Below the pieces are notes generated by a model, which was not told the DNA's origin, searched no databases, and saw nothing but the letters and a program-made list of their open reading frames with translations. The translations under genes and the position numbers were made by a program. Positions 1-7,943 of a stretch of DNA of 64,000 nt are shown one piece after another. The stretch is from Bacterioplanes sp965233665. GTDB lineage: Bacteria > Pseudomonadota > Gammaproteobacteria > Pseudomonadales > Oceanobacteraceae. How positions within the stretch are numbered: the stretch's first letter is position 1; every line of letters starts with the position of its first letter. Where the stretch lies: positions 283,053-347,052 of the forward strand of contig CBDDTG010000069.1 in assembly GCA_965233665.1 (NCBI GenBank), read 5' to 3'.

Positions 1-67
1 GATCTTGGGCGATGGCCGGTATCAAACCGCTGTCGTCCCACTTTACTTCATCCAGCCAGTCGCTCAT
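1..67 (-). CDS. hisI: HisI, phosphoribosyl-AMP cyclohydrolase (N-terminus only)
   Basis: The reverse strand reads MSDWLDEVKWDDSGLIPAIA from an ATG at 65-67 and runs off the left edge. This matches the opening of HisI, which hydrolyses phosphoribosyl-AMP in histidine biosynthesis in the cytoplasm. In many gammaproteobacteria hisI-hisE-tatABC follow ubiB, so the position downstream of ubiB agrees. Only about 22 residues are visible, so the catalytic and metal-binding motifs cannot be checked. Confidence 0.8.
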   Translation of the reverse strand, partial: MSDWLDEVKWDDSGLIPAIAQD

Positions 68-77
68 ACCGTTCCTC

Positions 78-124
78 GTGTCTGCGCTGCCCTTGTGTCT
101 ACGCTGCCCTTGTGTCTACGCTGT
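78..124. repeat. 17-bp tandem repeat, about 2.7 units
   Basis: In the ubiB-hisI spacer the unit GTGTCTACGCTGCCCTT occurs at 78-94 (one G/A difference) and 95-111, and partly from 112. It lies just upstream of the hisI start on the minus strand. It looks like a small minisatellite produced by slippage. No function is evident. Confidence 0.7.
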
Positions 125-185
125 CAGGTCGCAGGTTATTGCCGGACGGCGCAGCATACCGCATGGGCGTGGGGTGGGAAAGCGG

Positions 186-1841
186 TCAGGCATTCACCAG
201 TAACCAGGCCAAGCCGCAGGCGGACAGGGTCAGTCCGGCCATTTCAGGTAAGCCCAGTAAGGGCGCATGCCACCATAAAAAACCGCCACTGAGCAGGCCG
301 GCCAGGCCTAGGGTTTGATGGCGTTTAAGCTGGCGCTGGCGGGCCAAATCTTGCCGTAGGGCGATCAGCTCGCTTTGCAGTGCCTGTTGTTGCTCGTCCA
401 TATGGTTGATACGGCTTAGGGCGCCATGCACCAGTCCAGGAATTTGCGGCCCCTTTTCGATCCAGCCGGGCAGTTGGCGTTTGAGCTCGCGCCAGGCTGC
501 CTTGGGGCCAAAGCGGTCGCGCATCCAGCGCTCTAAAAAGGGTTTGGCGGTGGTCCATAAATCCAGCTGCGGATACAGCTGGCGGCCCAGGCCTTCGATG
601 TTGAGCAGGGTTTTCTGTAGCAGTACCAACTGAGGCTGCACTTCCATATTGAAGCGCCGCGCGGTACTGAACAGTTGAATCAGCACCTGACCAAAGGAGA
701 TCTCGGCCAAAGGTTTGTCGAAAATCGGCTCGCACACGCTGCGAATGGCGGCGGCAAACTCATGCACCTTGGTGCTGGGCGGTACCCAGCCAGAGTCGAT
801 GTGCAGCTGCGCCACCTGGTGGTAATCCTGGTTAAAAAACGCCAGCAAATTCATCGCTAGGTAGTTTTGATCTTCTTCGGTCAGACTGCCGACAATGCCG
901 CAATCGATGGCAATGTATTGCGGCTGCTGTGGGTTATGGCGCGAGACAAAAATATTGCCCGGGTGCATATCGGCATGAAAGAAGCTGTCACGAAACACTT
1001 GGGTAAAGAAAATCTCGACGCCGCGCTCGGCCAGCACCTTCATATTGGTGTCTTGCGCATTCAGGGCATCGACATCGGCCACGGGAATGCCATAAATGCG
1101 CTCGCTCACCATCACCTTGCTGCGGGTGTACTCCCAGTAAACATCGGGCATGTACAGCAGCTCAGAATCCTGAAAATTGCGCTTCAGCTGGGTGGCATTG
1201 GACGCTTCAATTTGCAGATCAAGCTCGCCGTAGATGGTATGGCGATAATCTTCGACCACTTCCAAAGGCTTTAAGCGTCGGCCTTCGGCGGAGTATTTCA
1301 CCAGCAACCGTGCCATGGTCTCTAACAGCTGTAAGTCACGCTCAATGGTGTTTTCAATGCCGGGGCGCACCACTTTGACCACCACCTCTTGGCCAGCATC
1401 ACTGCTGCTCAGCGGATGCAGACGGGCGGCGTGTACCTGGGCAATGGAGGCGGAGGCCAGCGGGCGCGAGGAGAACTCCGCAAATAAAGTCGCGACGGAT
1501 TGTCCCAGTTGATCTTCGATCAGGGCGATGGCTTCAGCCTCAGGAAAGGGCGGCACGTCGTCCTGCAAGCGCCGCAGTTCTTGCACGATGTCATCTGGGA
1601 TTAAGTCCGGCCGGGTTGAGAGAATCTGGCCGAACTTCACAAAAATTGGCCCTAATGCTTCCAGTGCCAGGCGCAGGCGAGCACCGCGGCTGTACTTGGA
1701 GGGCACTGGATTCAGGCGCCAGGGCGCTAGCCACAGCAAAATGCGCAGCGACAGTGGCAGCTGCTGCAGCGGCACCAGGCTATCGAGGCGGTATTTGGTA
1801 AAAACAAACAGAATTTTCCACAGGCGCCACCAGTTGGCCAT
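186..1841 (-). CDS. ubiB: UbiB, ubiquinone biosynthesis accessory kinase-like ATPase
   Basis: This 551-residue protein of the ABC1/ADCK/UbiB family supports coenzyme Q biosynthesis at the inner membrane. Family marks seen are the KxGQ segment (FVKFGQILSTRPDLIP), the Ala/Ser-rich nucleotide loop (LASASIAQVHAA), the catalytic HADMHPGNIF segment and the metal-binding AIDCG in place of DFG. Two hydrophobic segments lie in the last 45 residues, as expected for the C-terminal membrane anchor. Length matches the E. coli protein (546 residues). It starts 2 bp after the ubiJ stop, so the two are almost certainly cotranscribed. Confidence 0.96.
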   Translation of the reverse strand: MANWWRLWKILFVFTKYRLDSLVPLQQLPLSLRILLWLAPWRLNPVPSKYSRGARLRLALEALGPIFVKFGQILSTRPDLIPDDIVQELRRLQDDVPPFPEAEAIALIEDQLGQSVATLFAEFSSRPLASASIAQVHAARLHPLSSSDAGQEVVVKVVRPGIENTIERDLQLLETMARLLVKYSAEGRRLKPLEVVEDYRHTIYGELDLQIEASNATQLKRNFQDSELLYMPDVYWEYTRSKVMVSERIYGIPVADVDALNAQDTNMKVLAERGVEIFFTQVFRDSFFHADMHPGNIFVSRHNPQQPQYIAIDCGIVGSLTEEDQNYLAMNLLAFFNQDYHQVAQLHIDSGWVPPSTKVHEFAAAIRSVCEPIFDKPLAEISFGQVLIQLFSTARRFNMEVQPQLVLLQKTLLNIEGLGRQLYPQLDLWTTAKPFLERWMRDRFGPKAAWRELKRQLPGWIEKGPQIPGLVHGALSRINHMDEQQQALQSELIALRQDLARQRQLKRHQTLGLAGLLSGGFLWWHAPLLGLPEMAGLTLSACGLAWLLVNA

Positions 1842-1843
1842 AG

Positions 1844-2473
1844 TCAGTCCTTAGTGCGCTGTTGTTGGCGTTGTTGTGCGAGGTGTTGCAGTTTGGCCTC
1901 TAAGCGGTCGCTGTCGAGGCGCAGTTGGTCGACGCTGCTGGCAAATTGTTCCAGCTCTTGGCGGTGCACGATGACGCGCGCTTCATCTTGCAGATAATCG
2001 CTGACGGCCATGCGGTTGGTGCGGGCGGTATCCTGCCCCCAGCGCAGCAGGCTGCGCACGCCTTTGCCCAGCTGGTGGGCCAGCAAGCCGCCGGTGACTG
2101 GGCTGACAAACGCCTCCCAATCGATGTCTAAACGGTCGGTGATGCGTGCCAGCGCGAGTACCAGCTCGGTATCGCCGCTCAGTTGAATGCGGCTGTTAAT
2201 CAGCGCACTGGCTTTATTGGCACTGCTGGCGAGCTGCAGAAAATCACTTATAGCACCGTGCAAGCCGCCATCGGCTTGGTCAGCCGCCCCTGACAAGCTA
2301 ATGCCGTCGTCAAATAAGCGAATACCGATAACAAACGGCAGCTCGGTCAGTTGCAGCGCCACTAAACGGCCTTGCAGTGGCGCCAGCGCCAGCAAGCTGG
2401 CTGGGTCTTGGCGCAGCAGGGCATTGATGCTGTGTTCAACCGGCAGTAGCCCAGCCTGCAACACACTGCTCAT
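1844..2473 (-). CDS. ubiJ: UbiJ, SCP2-domain ubiquinone accessory factor
   Basis: This 209-residue protein has an N-terminal SCP2 sterol-carrier-like domain (about residues 15-115) and a C-terminal charged Leu/Gln-rich coiled coil (about 165-209), the usual UbiJ layout. UbiJ, with UbiK, organises the soluble complex that hydroxylates and methylates the coenzyme Q ring and binds its lipid intermediates. The ATG overlaps the ubiE stop by one base (TAATG) and the stop lies 2 bp before ubiB. That gives the conserved ubiE-ubiJ-ubiB operon. Confidence 0.93.
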   Translation of the reverse strand: MSSVLQAGLLPVEHSINALLRQDPASLLALAPLQGRLVALQLTELPFVIGIRLFDDGISLSGAADQADGGLHGAISDFLQLASSANKASALINSRIQLSGDTELVLALARITDRLDIDWEAFVSPVTGGLLAHQLGKGVRSLLRWGQDTARTNRMAVSDYLQDEARVIVHRQELEQFASSVDQLRLDSDRLEAKLQHLAQQRQQQRTKD

Positions 2474-3231
2474 TAGGGTTTGACTCCACGGTGTAGGGCC
2501 ACCACGCCGCTGGTCATGTTGTGATAGCTGCAGCGCACCAGACCGGCTTCTTCCATCATGGTTTTCAGGGTTTCTTGATCCGGGTGCATGCGAATGGACT
2601 CCGCCAAATATTGATAGCTGTCGCTATCGCCGGCGACCATCTTGCCCATCATCGGCAATGCCGAGAACGAATACAGATCGTAGGCTTTGCTCATCAGTGG
2701 GTTGGTAGGTTTAGAGAACTCCAATACCAGCAAGCGGCCACCTGGCTTTAACACCCGTGCCATCGAGCGCAGGGCAGCGTCTTTATCGGTGACGTTGCGC
2801 AGGCCAAAGGCGATGGTAATGACATCGAAGCTGTTGTCTTCAAAGGGCAGGCACTCGGCGTTGGCTTGCACGTATTCGATGTTGCCGACATAGCCCTGAT
2901 CGGTCAGGCGGTCGCGGCCAACATTGAGCATCGACGAGTTGATATCGGCCAGCACCACACGACCACTGGGGCCGACAATGCGCGAGAACTTTTTGGTTAA
3001 GTCACCGGTGCCGCCGGCTAAATCGAGCACGCTGTTGCCTGGGCGCACACCGCTCATATCGATGGTAAAGCGCTTCCATAAGCGGTGAATGCCAAACGAC
3101 ATTAAGTCGTTCATCAGATCGTATTTGCTCGCTACCGAATGGAATACATCGGCCACCATGGCTTGCTTCTTCTCGGCTTCGATCGTTTGGTAGCCAAAGT
3201 GGGTGGTATCGTCTTTAGGCTGCTCTGACAT
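2473..3231 (-). CDS. ubiE: UbiE, demethylmenaquinone/2-methoxy-6-polyprenyl-benzoquinol methyltransferase
   Basis: This 252-residue SAM-dependent C-methyltransferase acts in ubiquinone (and menaquinone) synthesis. SAM motif I is VLDLAGGTGD at residues 68-77, and the UbiE signatures YDLMNDLMSFGIHRLWKR and LVLEFSKP are present. I chose the ATG at 3229-3231 (MSEQPKDDTT) because it gives the family length (E. coli 251 residues). The frame stays open upstream to 3543, but that extension translates a family A inverted-repeat element and is not family sequence. It is the first gene of ubiE-ubiJ-ubiB. Confidence 0.96.
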   Translation of the reverse strand: MSEQPKDDTTHFGYQTIEAEKKQAMVADVFHSVASKYDLMNDLMSFGIHRLWKRFTIDMSGVRPGNSVLDLAGGTGDLTKKFSRIVGPSGRVVLADINSSMLNVGRDRLTDQGYVGNIEYVQANAECLPFEDNSFDVITIAFGLRNVTDKDAALRSMARVLKPGGRLLVLEFSKPTNPLMSKAYDLYSFSALPMMGKMVAGDSDSYQYLAESIRMHPDQETLKTMMEEAGLVRCSYHNMTSGVVALHRGVKP

Positions 3232-3340
3232 CGGGCACTCCGCTGTGCTGGGAAAGTCTGAATGATCCGGCATTTTAGCGACCCTGATAGGGAAAGTCTT
3301 GCGCTGCGGCAGTAACGGACCTGTGCAGTAAAGATGACTA

Positions 3341-3604
3341 GCAGCCTGTTGAAAAAGTCTTTTCGGCTCAGGCTTTCGGGCTGGTTCGGAATCAAGGCGC
3401 CATTTTAAAGGTGTGTGTCCACCCATCGAGAAATGGGAACACAGAGTCCGGGCCAGCCCGAATGCCCCGTCGGGCGAGGCCTGAAAGGCACATCTGCTAC
3501 GCTTTGCCTCTAGGAAAGGGAACCACCCTGTCCGTCGAGACAAAACATACCAGCTGCACCTTTCAGGTCTCGCTGAGCATGCAAAGACTTTTTCAACAGG
3601 CTGC
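3341..3604. mobile_element. MITE-like element family A, copy 1
   Basis: This 264-bp element is bounded by perfect inverted ends: GCAGCCTGTTGAAAAAGTC on the left and its complement at 3586-3604. CTAG flanks both sides, a possible 4-bp target duplication. It carries no transposase gene. Near-identical copies lie at 7660-7923 and 54216-54480 in the same orientation. It sits between the divergent genes ubiE and the DUF1145 gene. Its minus strand is open through the left end and joins the ubiE frame. The YTAR-like target and terminal sequence suggest mobilisation by an IS5-like transposase, which is inference. Confidence 0.9.
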
Positions 3605-3646
3605 TAGGGTAAGCTGGCGTGCATCATCTGACGACAGGAGCACGCT

Positions 3647-3904
3647 GTGATTGTACTCAATAAAATCGCCACCTTGCTGTTTTGGCTGCTGGCCGCTTTG
3701 GCTTGGCTACAAGGGTGGGACGGTTGGCTAGCTTGGCTGCCACCTTTTGCCGTGTTGGTGGCGGCCATTCATGCGCTGGAAGTGGCGTATTTCTGGCTGG
3801 GGCTAAAGCAGCACAGCCAGCAACCGGGGCTAGATGCACTGCAGGTTTTTGTGTTTGGCATTTTTCATTTGCAGCGCTTTATTCGGCCGGCACCTAGCTC
3901 TTAA
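3647..3904 (+). CDS. DUF1145-like small inner-membrane protein
   Basis: An 85-residue protein with two clear hydrophobic helices (about residues 4-22 and 29-52) and a third weaker one near 66-77. The spacing and the IHALE/LQVFVFGIFHLQ segments resemble the DUF1145 (YhhL-like) family, whose function is unknown. It starts at GTG 3647, with AGGAG at 3636-3640 six bases upstream. The right end of a family A element lies only 42 bp upstream, so its promoter is probably inside or disturbed by that insertion. Confidence 0.65.
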   Translation: MIVLNKIATLLFWLLAALAWLQGWDGWLAWLPPFAVLVAAIHALEVAYFWLGLKQHSQQPGLDALQVFVFGIFHLQRFIRPAPSS

Positions 3905-4125
3905 AGCTGTATGAGTGTCTGGAGCCTCGCACCTTTTCGGCAAGTGCTTGCTTGAGGGATCAGTGCCTTGGTCAGGGATGTACTGAAATTGTGATGCTGT
4001 TGGCCTGGCTGGTGTGGCTAGGCTTAATATGCTCAGCATTTGAACAATCGTACTGAAACCTACCGATGTCTAATGCTGTTGCCTGAGGGTAGAGTGCAGT
4101 GGCACTCTCACTTGGGATAATAATA

Positions 4126-6723
4126 ATGAAAAAAATACTCTTATCTGGAGCAGTAGTTATGGCTGTGGCTGCTCCGAGCTTTGCCAGCGACTATGAATTG
4201 ATTGGATATGATCTTTCAAGGCCGGTTGATTTTGTTGGCACGGACGATAGAGGTTGGTCTTATATTAATTTTAAAAATCAGGATGACGGCTTTCGTATTG
4301 TAGATACCAGTATTAGTGTTTCGACGGAGCAAGCACTTGCTGATGCAGATCAATTACTTGCCACCATGATTGAAACCGACGGACAGAATTACGTTCCCGG
4401 CTTCTTGCAAAACTACCCATTGCCTCCGTCTACCACAGATTCTTACGCACAGTTTGGTCTCGATGCAGATGTTAGTGACGAGGAATACCGACTCATCGCT
4501 GACGCTATGGTGGCAACAATAAAAGCCAAATTGAAAGGGCAGAATGTTGTTTACGAAAGTGAAGCTGGCATTCATGTGGTTGAAGTGGCCGACACGCGAA
4601 TTTTATTAACCAATGGTCATGATACCTTTAGTGGTTTTGATGGCGACACTCTGTATAACTGCCCGGTAGATTTTATCGACTTGCAGTTGAATCTGACGGA
4701 AAACTTAACCGGATGTATCGCAACGGATTATGAAAGTGGTACCGGCGGTTGGCTGAGCGGCTGGTATGAGTCAATTAACCAAAGTGGTTATGTGTTAACT
4801 CGTACTGAAGATAAAAGAGCGCTAAGAATCGCTCACCCGGATGGATCGCTGTTCGAGTCCGAAGGGATTTCTTATGAGTTGTCTGCATATTATTTTGATC
4901 TTTTTATATCTTCTGATAATGAGCCGTATATTTACACCGTGGCTCGAGCTGATGAGAAGAATTATATTTATCGCTACAGTCAGGGGGAAATCAGAGCAGT
5001 TGATTATGAAATAAACCCAGGAGACTTCGGGCTTGAACCTTTGGCAAGCAATCAGAGAATTCTTGGAAATACAGAAAACCATTTTGTTTTTTTGAATGAA
5101 AGTCAGCAGCTTCTGGTTTGTGATAGAGGCGAGGCGATCAAGATTAATGCTAGTTACCAAGACTCTCTAGTTACGCTGGCGGAGCCATACAATGAAGGTA
5201 TGGTTCGCATGGTCAGAACGTACCCAAATAAGCCTCAAGACTATGAGCAGATAATCACTGAATACGACATAGAGATTGGCTTTTTTTCTGGGATGCCTGA
5301 GGCTGAGTTTAAGTCGCTTGTCGATGAATTCTTCTACCCATTGTATGAACGCTTGATTGGTGCGGAAACTTATGTTGCCGGCTGTCAGCCGGGCAGCATG
5401 GAGGTTATATCAGAGAAGGCGATCCCGATGGGAATTTACAGGGTAGATGGCAATGACTACGTTGCTTACCAAAAACAGATATATAACTCTGCGGGGAGTT
5501 CCCCAGTATATAGCCTGACAAGGCTATACAATCCAGATTCAGGGTCGCACGTTTTTTTGGTGAATGAGGTTCTGTCTAGGCTGGGGAGTGATCATCCATT
5601 TATTACTCTGGCAAAGCGAAAATTCAATGAAGAATACCCATCGATAAATATAAATGCTGATGTTCTGTCACCTACCGACTTTGCAGAACTGAATATTTCT
5701 GATGAATCTACTCAGAGTGATGCTCGTGCTTACATTAATGCGAAGCTGTTAATGTATGCAGACCTGATGACAGCATTTGATTCAACACTCGGTTTAACAC
5801 CAACACCTGTACACGTTGCTAATGGCTGGCTCCATTACCACGCTGGTCGATTAAAACTATCACCTTCGAGCAACGATACTGTGATCGTTACGGTTAAACC
5901 TGAGTCTGACGTGATCGACTCTTACAGCAATGCAACGTCATTCTTCGATGTCATGATCGAAGGCGATCACTATGCTGCGGATGTTTCTTGTTCTATCGAC
6001 GGGGCACTGGACATTACCGCAGCCGAATACGGTAACTGGGGCGGTATCGAGCGTTTAACCTTGCCAATAAGGTGGACTAACCGCGACCTTCAAGGTGCGG
6101 CCTCACTCAAAGGCAATGCCGCAGCGGCTACTGACGAGCAACGGTTTTTTTCGGCTGATACCCTGGCGCAATTGACCACTGGAGAAGCGATCATTGACTG
6201 CACAGCCACGGTGTCGGATCAGTTCGGCGGGCTCATTAATGCCACTGTCGTGCCAGCGACGGTAAAACTTGATGATGGCATTCACGGTGGGGCTGGCATT
6301 ATTTCAGGTAGCGTCAACTTGCCAGCCGGTATTGCGCCTGAGCAAGTCACAGTGAAAGCCACAGTTAACGGCCGGACCATTACGGTGAATGTGGATGAAA
6401 ACGGCGACTTTGCTTTTGCGAATCTGAGAGCCGGAGACTTCACGGTTAGCGTGCACAGCGAGCGCTACGTTCAAGCCTGTGTTAATGCTGCGGTCAATGA
6501 CGAGGCCACCGAGTTAGGAGAAATTCAACTCGTTGCCGGTGATATCAACAATGATAATGAAATAAACATTGCTGACGTCACCTTACTAGCGAGCCACTAT
6601 GGTGCTTTGTTGGGGGATGCAAACTACTCTGCCATTGCTGACCTGAATGTTGATGAACGTATCAATGTTCAGGATTTGGCCATTCTCGCCAGCCACTTTG
6701 GCGCGCAGCAATGCATTGACTAA
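4126..6723 (+). CDS. Large secreted protein with C-terminal type I dockerin
   Basis: An 865-residue protein starting at ATG 4126 (MKKILLSGAVVMAVAAPSFA, a Sec signal peptide cleaved after residue 20). About 700 residues after the signal show no domain I recognise; they contain scattered Cys and many Asp and Tyr. Residues about 725-800 look like a carboxypeptidase-regulatory-type beta sandwich (SGSVNLPAG, NGDFAFANLRAGDFTVSV). Residues 803-865 form a dockerin: two calcium loops, DINNDNEINIAD and DLNVDERINVQD, each followed by a LASHxG helix. The first two thirds are AT-rich with codon use unlike the neighbours, suggesting transfer. The next gene encodes a cohesin, so this protein probably docks onto it through Ca2+. 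Function unknown; an envelope or extracellular adhesin, sensor or enzyme is possible. Confidence 0.85.
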   Translation: MKKILLSGAVVMAVAAPSFASDYELIGYDLSRPVDFVGTDDRGWSYINFKNQDDGFRIVDTSISVSTEQALADADQLLATMIETDGQNYVPGFLQNYPLPPSTTDSYAQFGLDADVSDEEYRLIADAMVATIKAKLKGQNVVYESEAGIHVVEVADTRILLTNGHDTFSGFDGDTLYNCPVDFIDLQLNLTENLTGCIATDYESGTGGWLSGWYESINQSGYVLTRTEDKRALRIAHPDGSLFESEGISYELSAYYFDLFISSDNEPYIYTVARADEKNYIYRYSQGEIRAVDYEINPGDFGLEPLASNQRILGNTENHFVFLNESQQLLVCDRGEAIKINASYQDSLVTLAEPYNEGMVRMVRTYPNKPQDYEQIITEYDIEIGFFSGMPEAEFKSLVDEFFYPLYERLIGAETYVAGCQPGSMEVISEKAIPMGIYRVDGNDYVAYQKQIYNSAGSSPVYSLTRLYNPDSGSHVFLVNEVLSRLGSDHPFITLAKRKFNEEYPSININADVLSPTDFAELNISDESTQSDARAYINAKLLMYADLMTAFDSTLGLTPTPVHVANGWLHYHAGRLKLSPSSNDTVIVTVKPESDVIDSYSNATSFFDVMIEGDHYAADVSCSIDGALDITAAEYGNWGGIERLTLPIRWTNRDLQGAASLKGNAAAATDEQRFFSADTLAQLTTGEAIIDCTATVSDQFGGLINATVVPATVKLDDGIHGGAGIISGSVNLPAGIAPEQVTVKATVNGRTITVNVDENGDFAFANLRAGDFTVSVHSERYVQACVNAAVNDEATELGEIQLVAGDINNDNEINIADVTLLASHYGALLGDANYSAIADLNVDERINVQDLAILASHFGAQQCID

Positions 6724-6728
6724 CGAAG

Positions 6729-6750
6729 GTGCCGGGTATCCGGCACTTTT
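6729..6750 (+). terminator. Short hairpin with T4 between dockerin and cohesin genes
   Basis: GTGCCGG (6729-6735), loop GTAT and CCGGCAC (6740-6746) form a perfect 7-bp stem followed by TTTT. It lies in the 39-bp spacer between the dockerin and cohesin genes, just before the GAGG ribosome site of the latter. It is too weak for a full terminator. It could attenuate transcription or set the ratio of the two products. Confidence 0.5.
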
Positions 6751-6762
6751 CGAGGTACCATT

Positions 6763-7416
6763 ATGAAAACTATTTATTTTTGTATGTTGCTGTTTTTGTC
6801 TTTTGCCTGTTGCTCCGAGCCTTTGTTGCAGGTGACTTCAGAAGACAGAGATGGTGTGCGCTGGCTGTATTTTTCGGTGGCTGATGTTACCGACGTGTAT
6901 GGTATGGATTTACAATTGCAGTTCGATACTCGCTACTTGCAAGTGATGGATGCCAGTGCAAACCAGCCCGGTATTCAAGTGAGCACCGGCTCGTTATTTG
7001 GACAGCAGGCCTACGAAGTTGCCAATTATGTCGATATGCGTGATGGCAATATTCGCTTGGCAACCAGCCTATTGCACCCAGCAAATCCCATTCACGGGCG
7101 GGGCGAGGTCGCAGTGATAGGTTTTCAGCATCTCGAGGCGGTGGACGCAGCTTTAACGGTTGAGCGTTTGCGCTTGGGAACGAAGTCAGGCGAGCTGATC
7201 GAAGTAGCGACGCTGCCTAAAGTGTGGGTAGAACCGGCCATCACGGTTGCCGAGCGAGCTGACAAGCCAATCTATACCACACCCGCAATGCACGCCAGCA
7301 TGCATGAAGACGGGCAAGAAAATCAGTGGCTGCTGTATTTGTGCGTGTTGATGCTGGTCATCATCATTGCTCTACTGTGGGTAATTGCCAAACGCTCTTT
7401 TGTCGCAGCCGAGTAA
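6763..7416 (+). CDS. Membrane-anchored cohesin-domain protein
   Basis: A 217-residue protein with a signal peptide (residues 1 to about 17, ending FACCSEP), one cohesin module (about 20-148), a linker, and a single transmembrane helix at 189-208 followed by KR. Cohesin features seen are the alternating beta-strand pattern, VADVTDVYGMDLQLQFDTRYLQV and the GRGEVAVIGF strand. The topology predicts the cohesin in the periplasm with the C-terminus in the cytoplasm. It lies 39 bp after the dockerin gene with its own GAGG site at 6752-6755, so the two likely form a cognate pair. No LPXTG, PEP-CTERM or GlyGly-CTERM sorting motif is visible. The N-terminal Cys pair does not fit a good lipobox. Confidence 0.82.
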   Translation: MKTIYFCMLLFLSFACCSEPLLQVTSEDRDGVRWLYFSVADVTDVYGMDLQLQFDTRYLQVMDASANQPGIQVSTGSLFGQQAYEVANYVDMRDGNIRLATSLLHPANPIHGRGEVAVIGFQHLEAVDAALTVERLRLGTKSGELIEVATLPKVWVEPAITVAERADKPIYTTPAMHASMHEDGQENQWLLYLCVLMLVIIIALLWVIAKRSFVAAE

Positions 7417-7417
7417 T

Positions 7418-7451
7418 TAAAAAAGCGCTTGGGGCCGCAGTGACCCCAAGC
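7418..7451 (-). terminator. Rho-independent terminator of the small lipoprotein gene
   Basis: GCTTGGGG (7427-7434) pairs with CCCCAAGC (7444-7451). On the minus strand the stem is followed by CGCTTTTTTAATT. It directly follows the lipoprotein stop codon and also separates that gene from the convergent cohesin gene. Confidence 0.85.
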
Positions 7452-7455
7452 ACTG

Positions 7456-7641
7456 TTATTGATCTTGCTCCAGCTGCTGGCGACGTTTTTCATCAGCCTC
7501 TTGCAATAGGCCTTCGACCTGTTTTGCCTTTTCCAGCGCCTCGCGCTGGCCTTTGAGCAGGTCGGTTTTGTCCTGTTCCTCTGTGGCTGGGCTGCAGGCG
7601 CTGATGGCGGCGGCAGTGATTAAGATGGCAATCAATTTCAT
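7456..7641 (-). CDS. Small lipoprotein, function unknown
   Basis: A 61-residue protein beginning MKLIAILITAAAISACSPAT with a lipobox at ISAC, so it is predicted to be lipidated at Cys16. The rest is a short charged, Gln/Lys/Glu-rich amphipathic helix (KGQREALEKAKQVEGLLQ). The ATG at 7641 follows a GGAG site. A family A element begins 18 bp upstream, so its original promoter has been displaced, or it depends on readthrough from the upstream LplT-PlsC gene. It resembles small envelope lipoproteins, but no family is recognised. Confidence 0.75.
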   Translation of the reverse strand: MKLIAILITAAAISACSPATEEQDKTDLLKGQREALEKAKQVEGLLQEADEKRRQQLEQDQ

Positions 7642-7659
7642 ACGGATCTCCAGACTCAA

Positions 7660-7923
7660 GCAGCCTGTTGAAAAAGTCTTTTCGGCTCAGGCTTTCGGGC
7701 TGGTTCGGAATCAAGGCGCCATTTTAAAGGTGTGTGTCTACCCATCGAGAAATGGGAACACAGAGTCCGGGCCAGCCCGAATGCCCCGTCGGGCGAGGCC
7801 TGAAAGGCACATCTGCTGCGCTTTGCCTCTAGGAAAGGGAACCACCCTGTCCGTCGAGACAAAACACACCAGCTGCACCTTTCAGGTCTCGCTGAGCATG
7901 CAAAGACTTTTTCAACAGGCTGC
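7660..7923. mobile_element. MITE-like element family A, copy 2
   Basis: This 264-bp copy is nearly identical to the one at 3341-3604, with the same terminal inverted repeats and orientation. It is inserted between the LplT-PlsC gene (stop at 7944) and the small lipoprotein gene, both on the minus strand, so it may split an operon. The right flank is CTAG and the left flank CAAG, so no perfect target duplication remains. No transposase is encoded. Confidence 0.9.
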
Positions 7924-7943
7924 TAGGTGTTTAAAGGCACAGT

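Noticed and set aside
2473..3543. UbiE of 356 residues starting at 3543
   Set aside because: The first 104 residues translate the family A element and spacer; MSEQPKDDTT at 3231 gives the normal family length.
7656..7862. Hypothetical 68-residue protein inside family A copy 2 (and equivalents in the other copies)
   Set aside because: The frame is part of the repeat and runs out through its end. It is not associated with a ribosome site.
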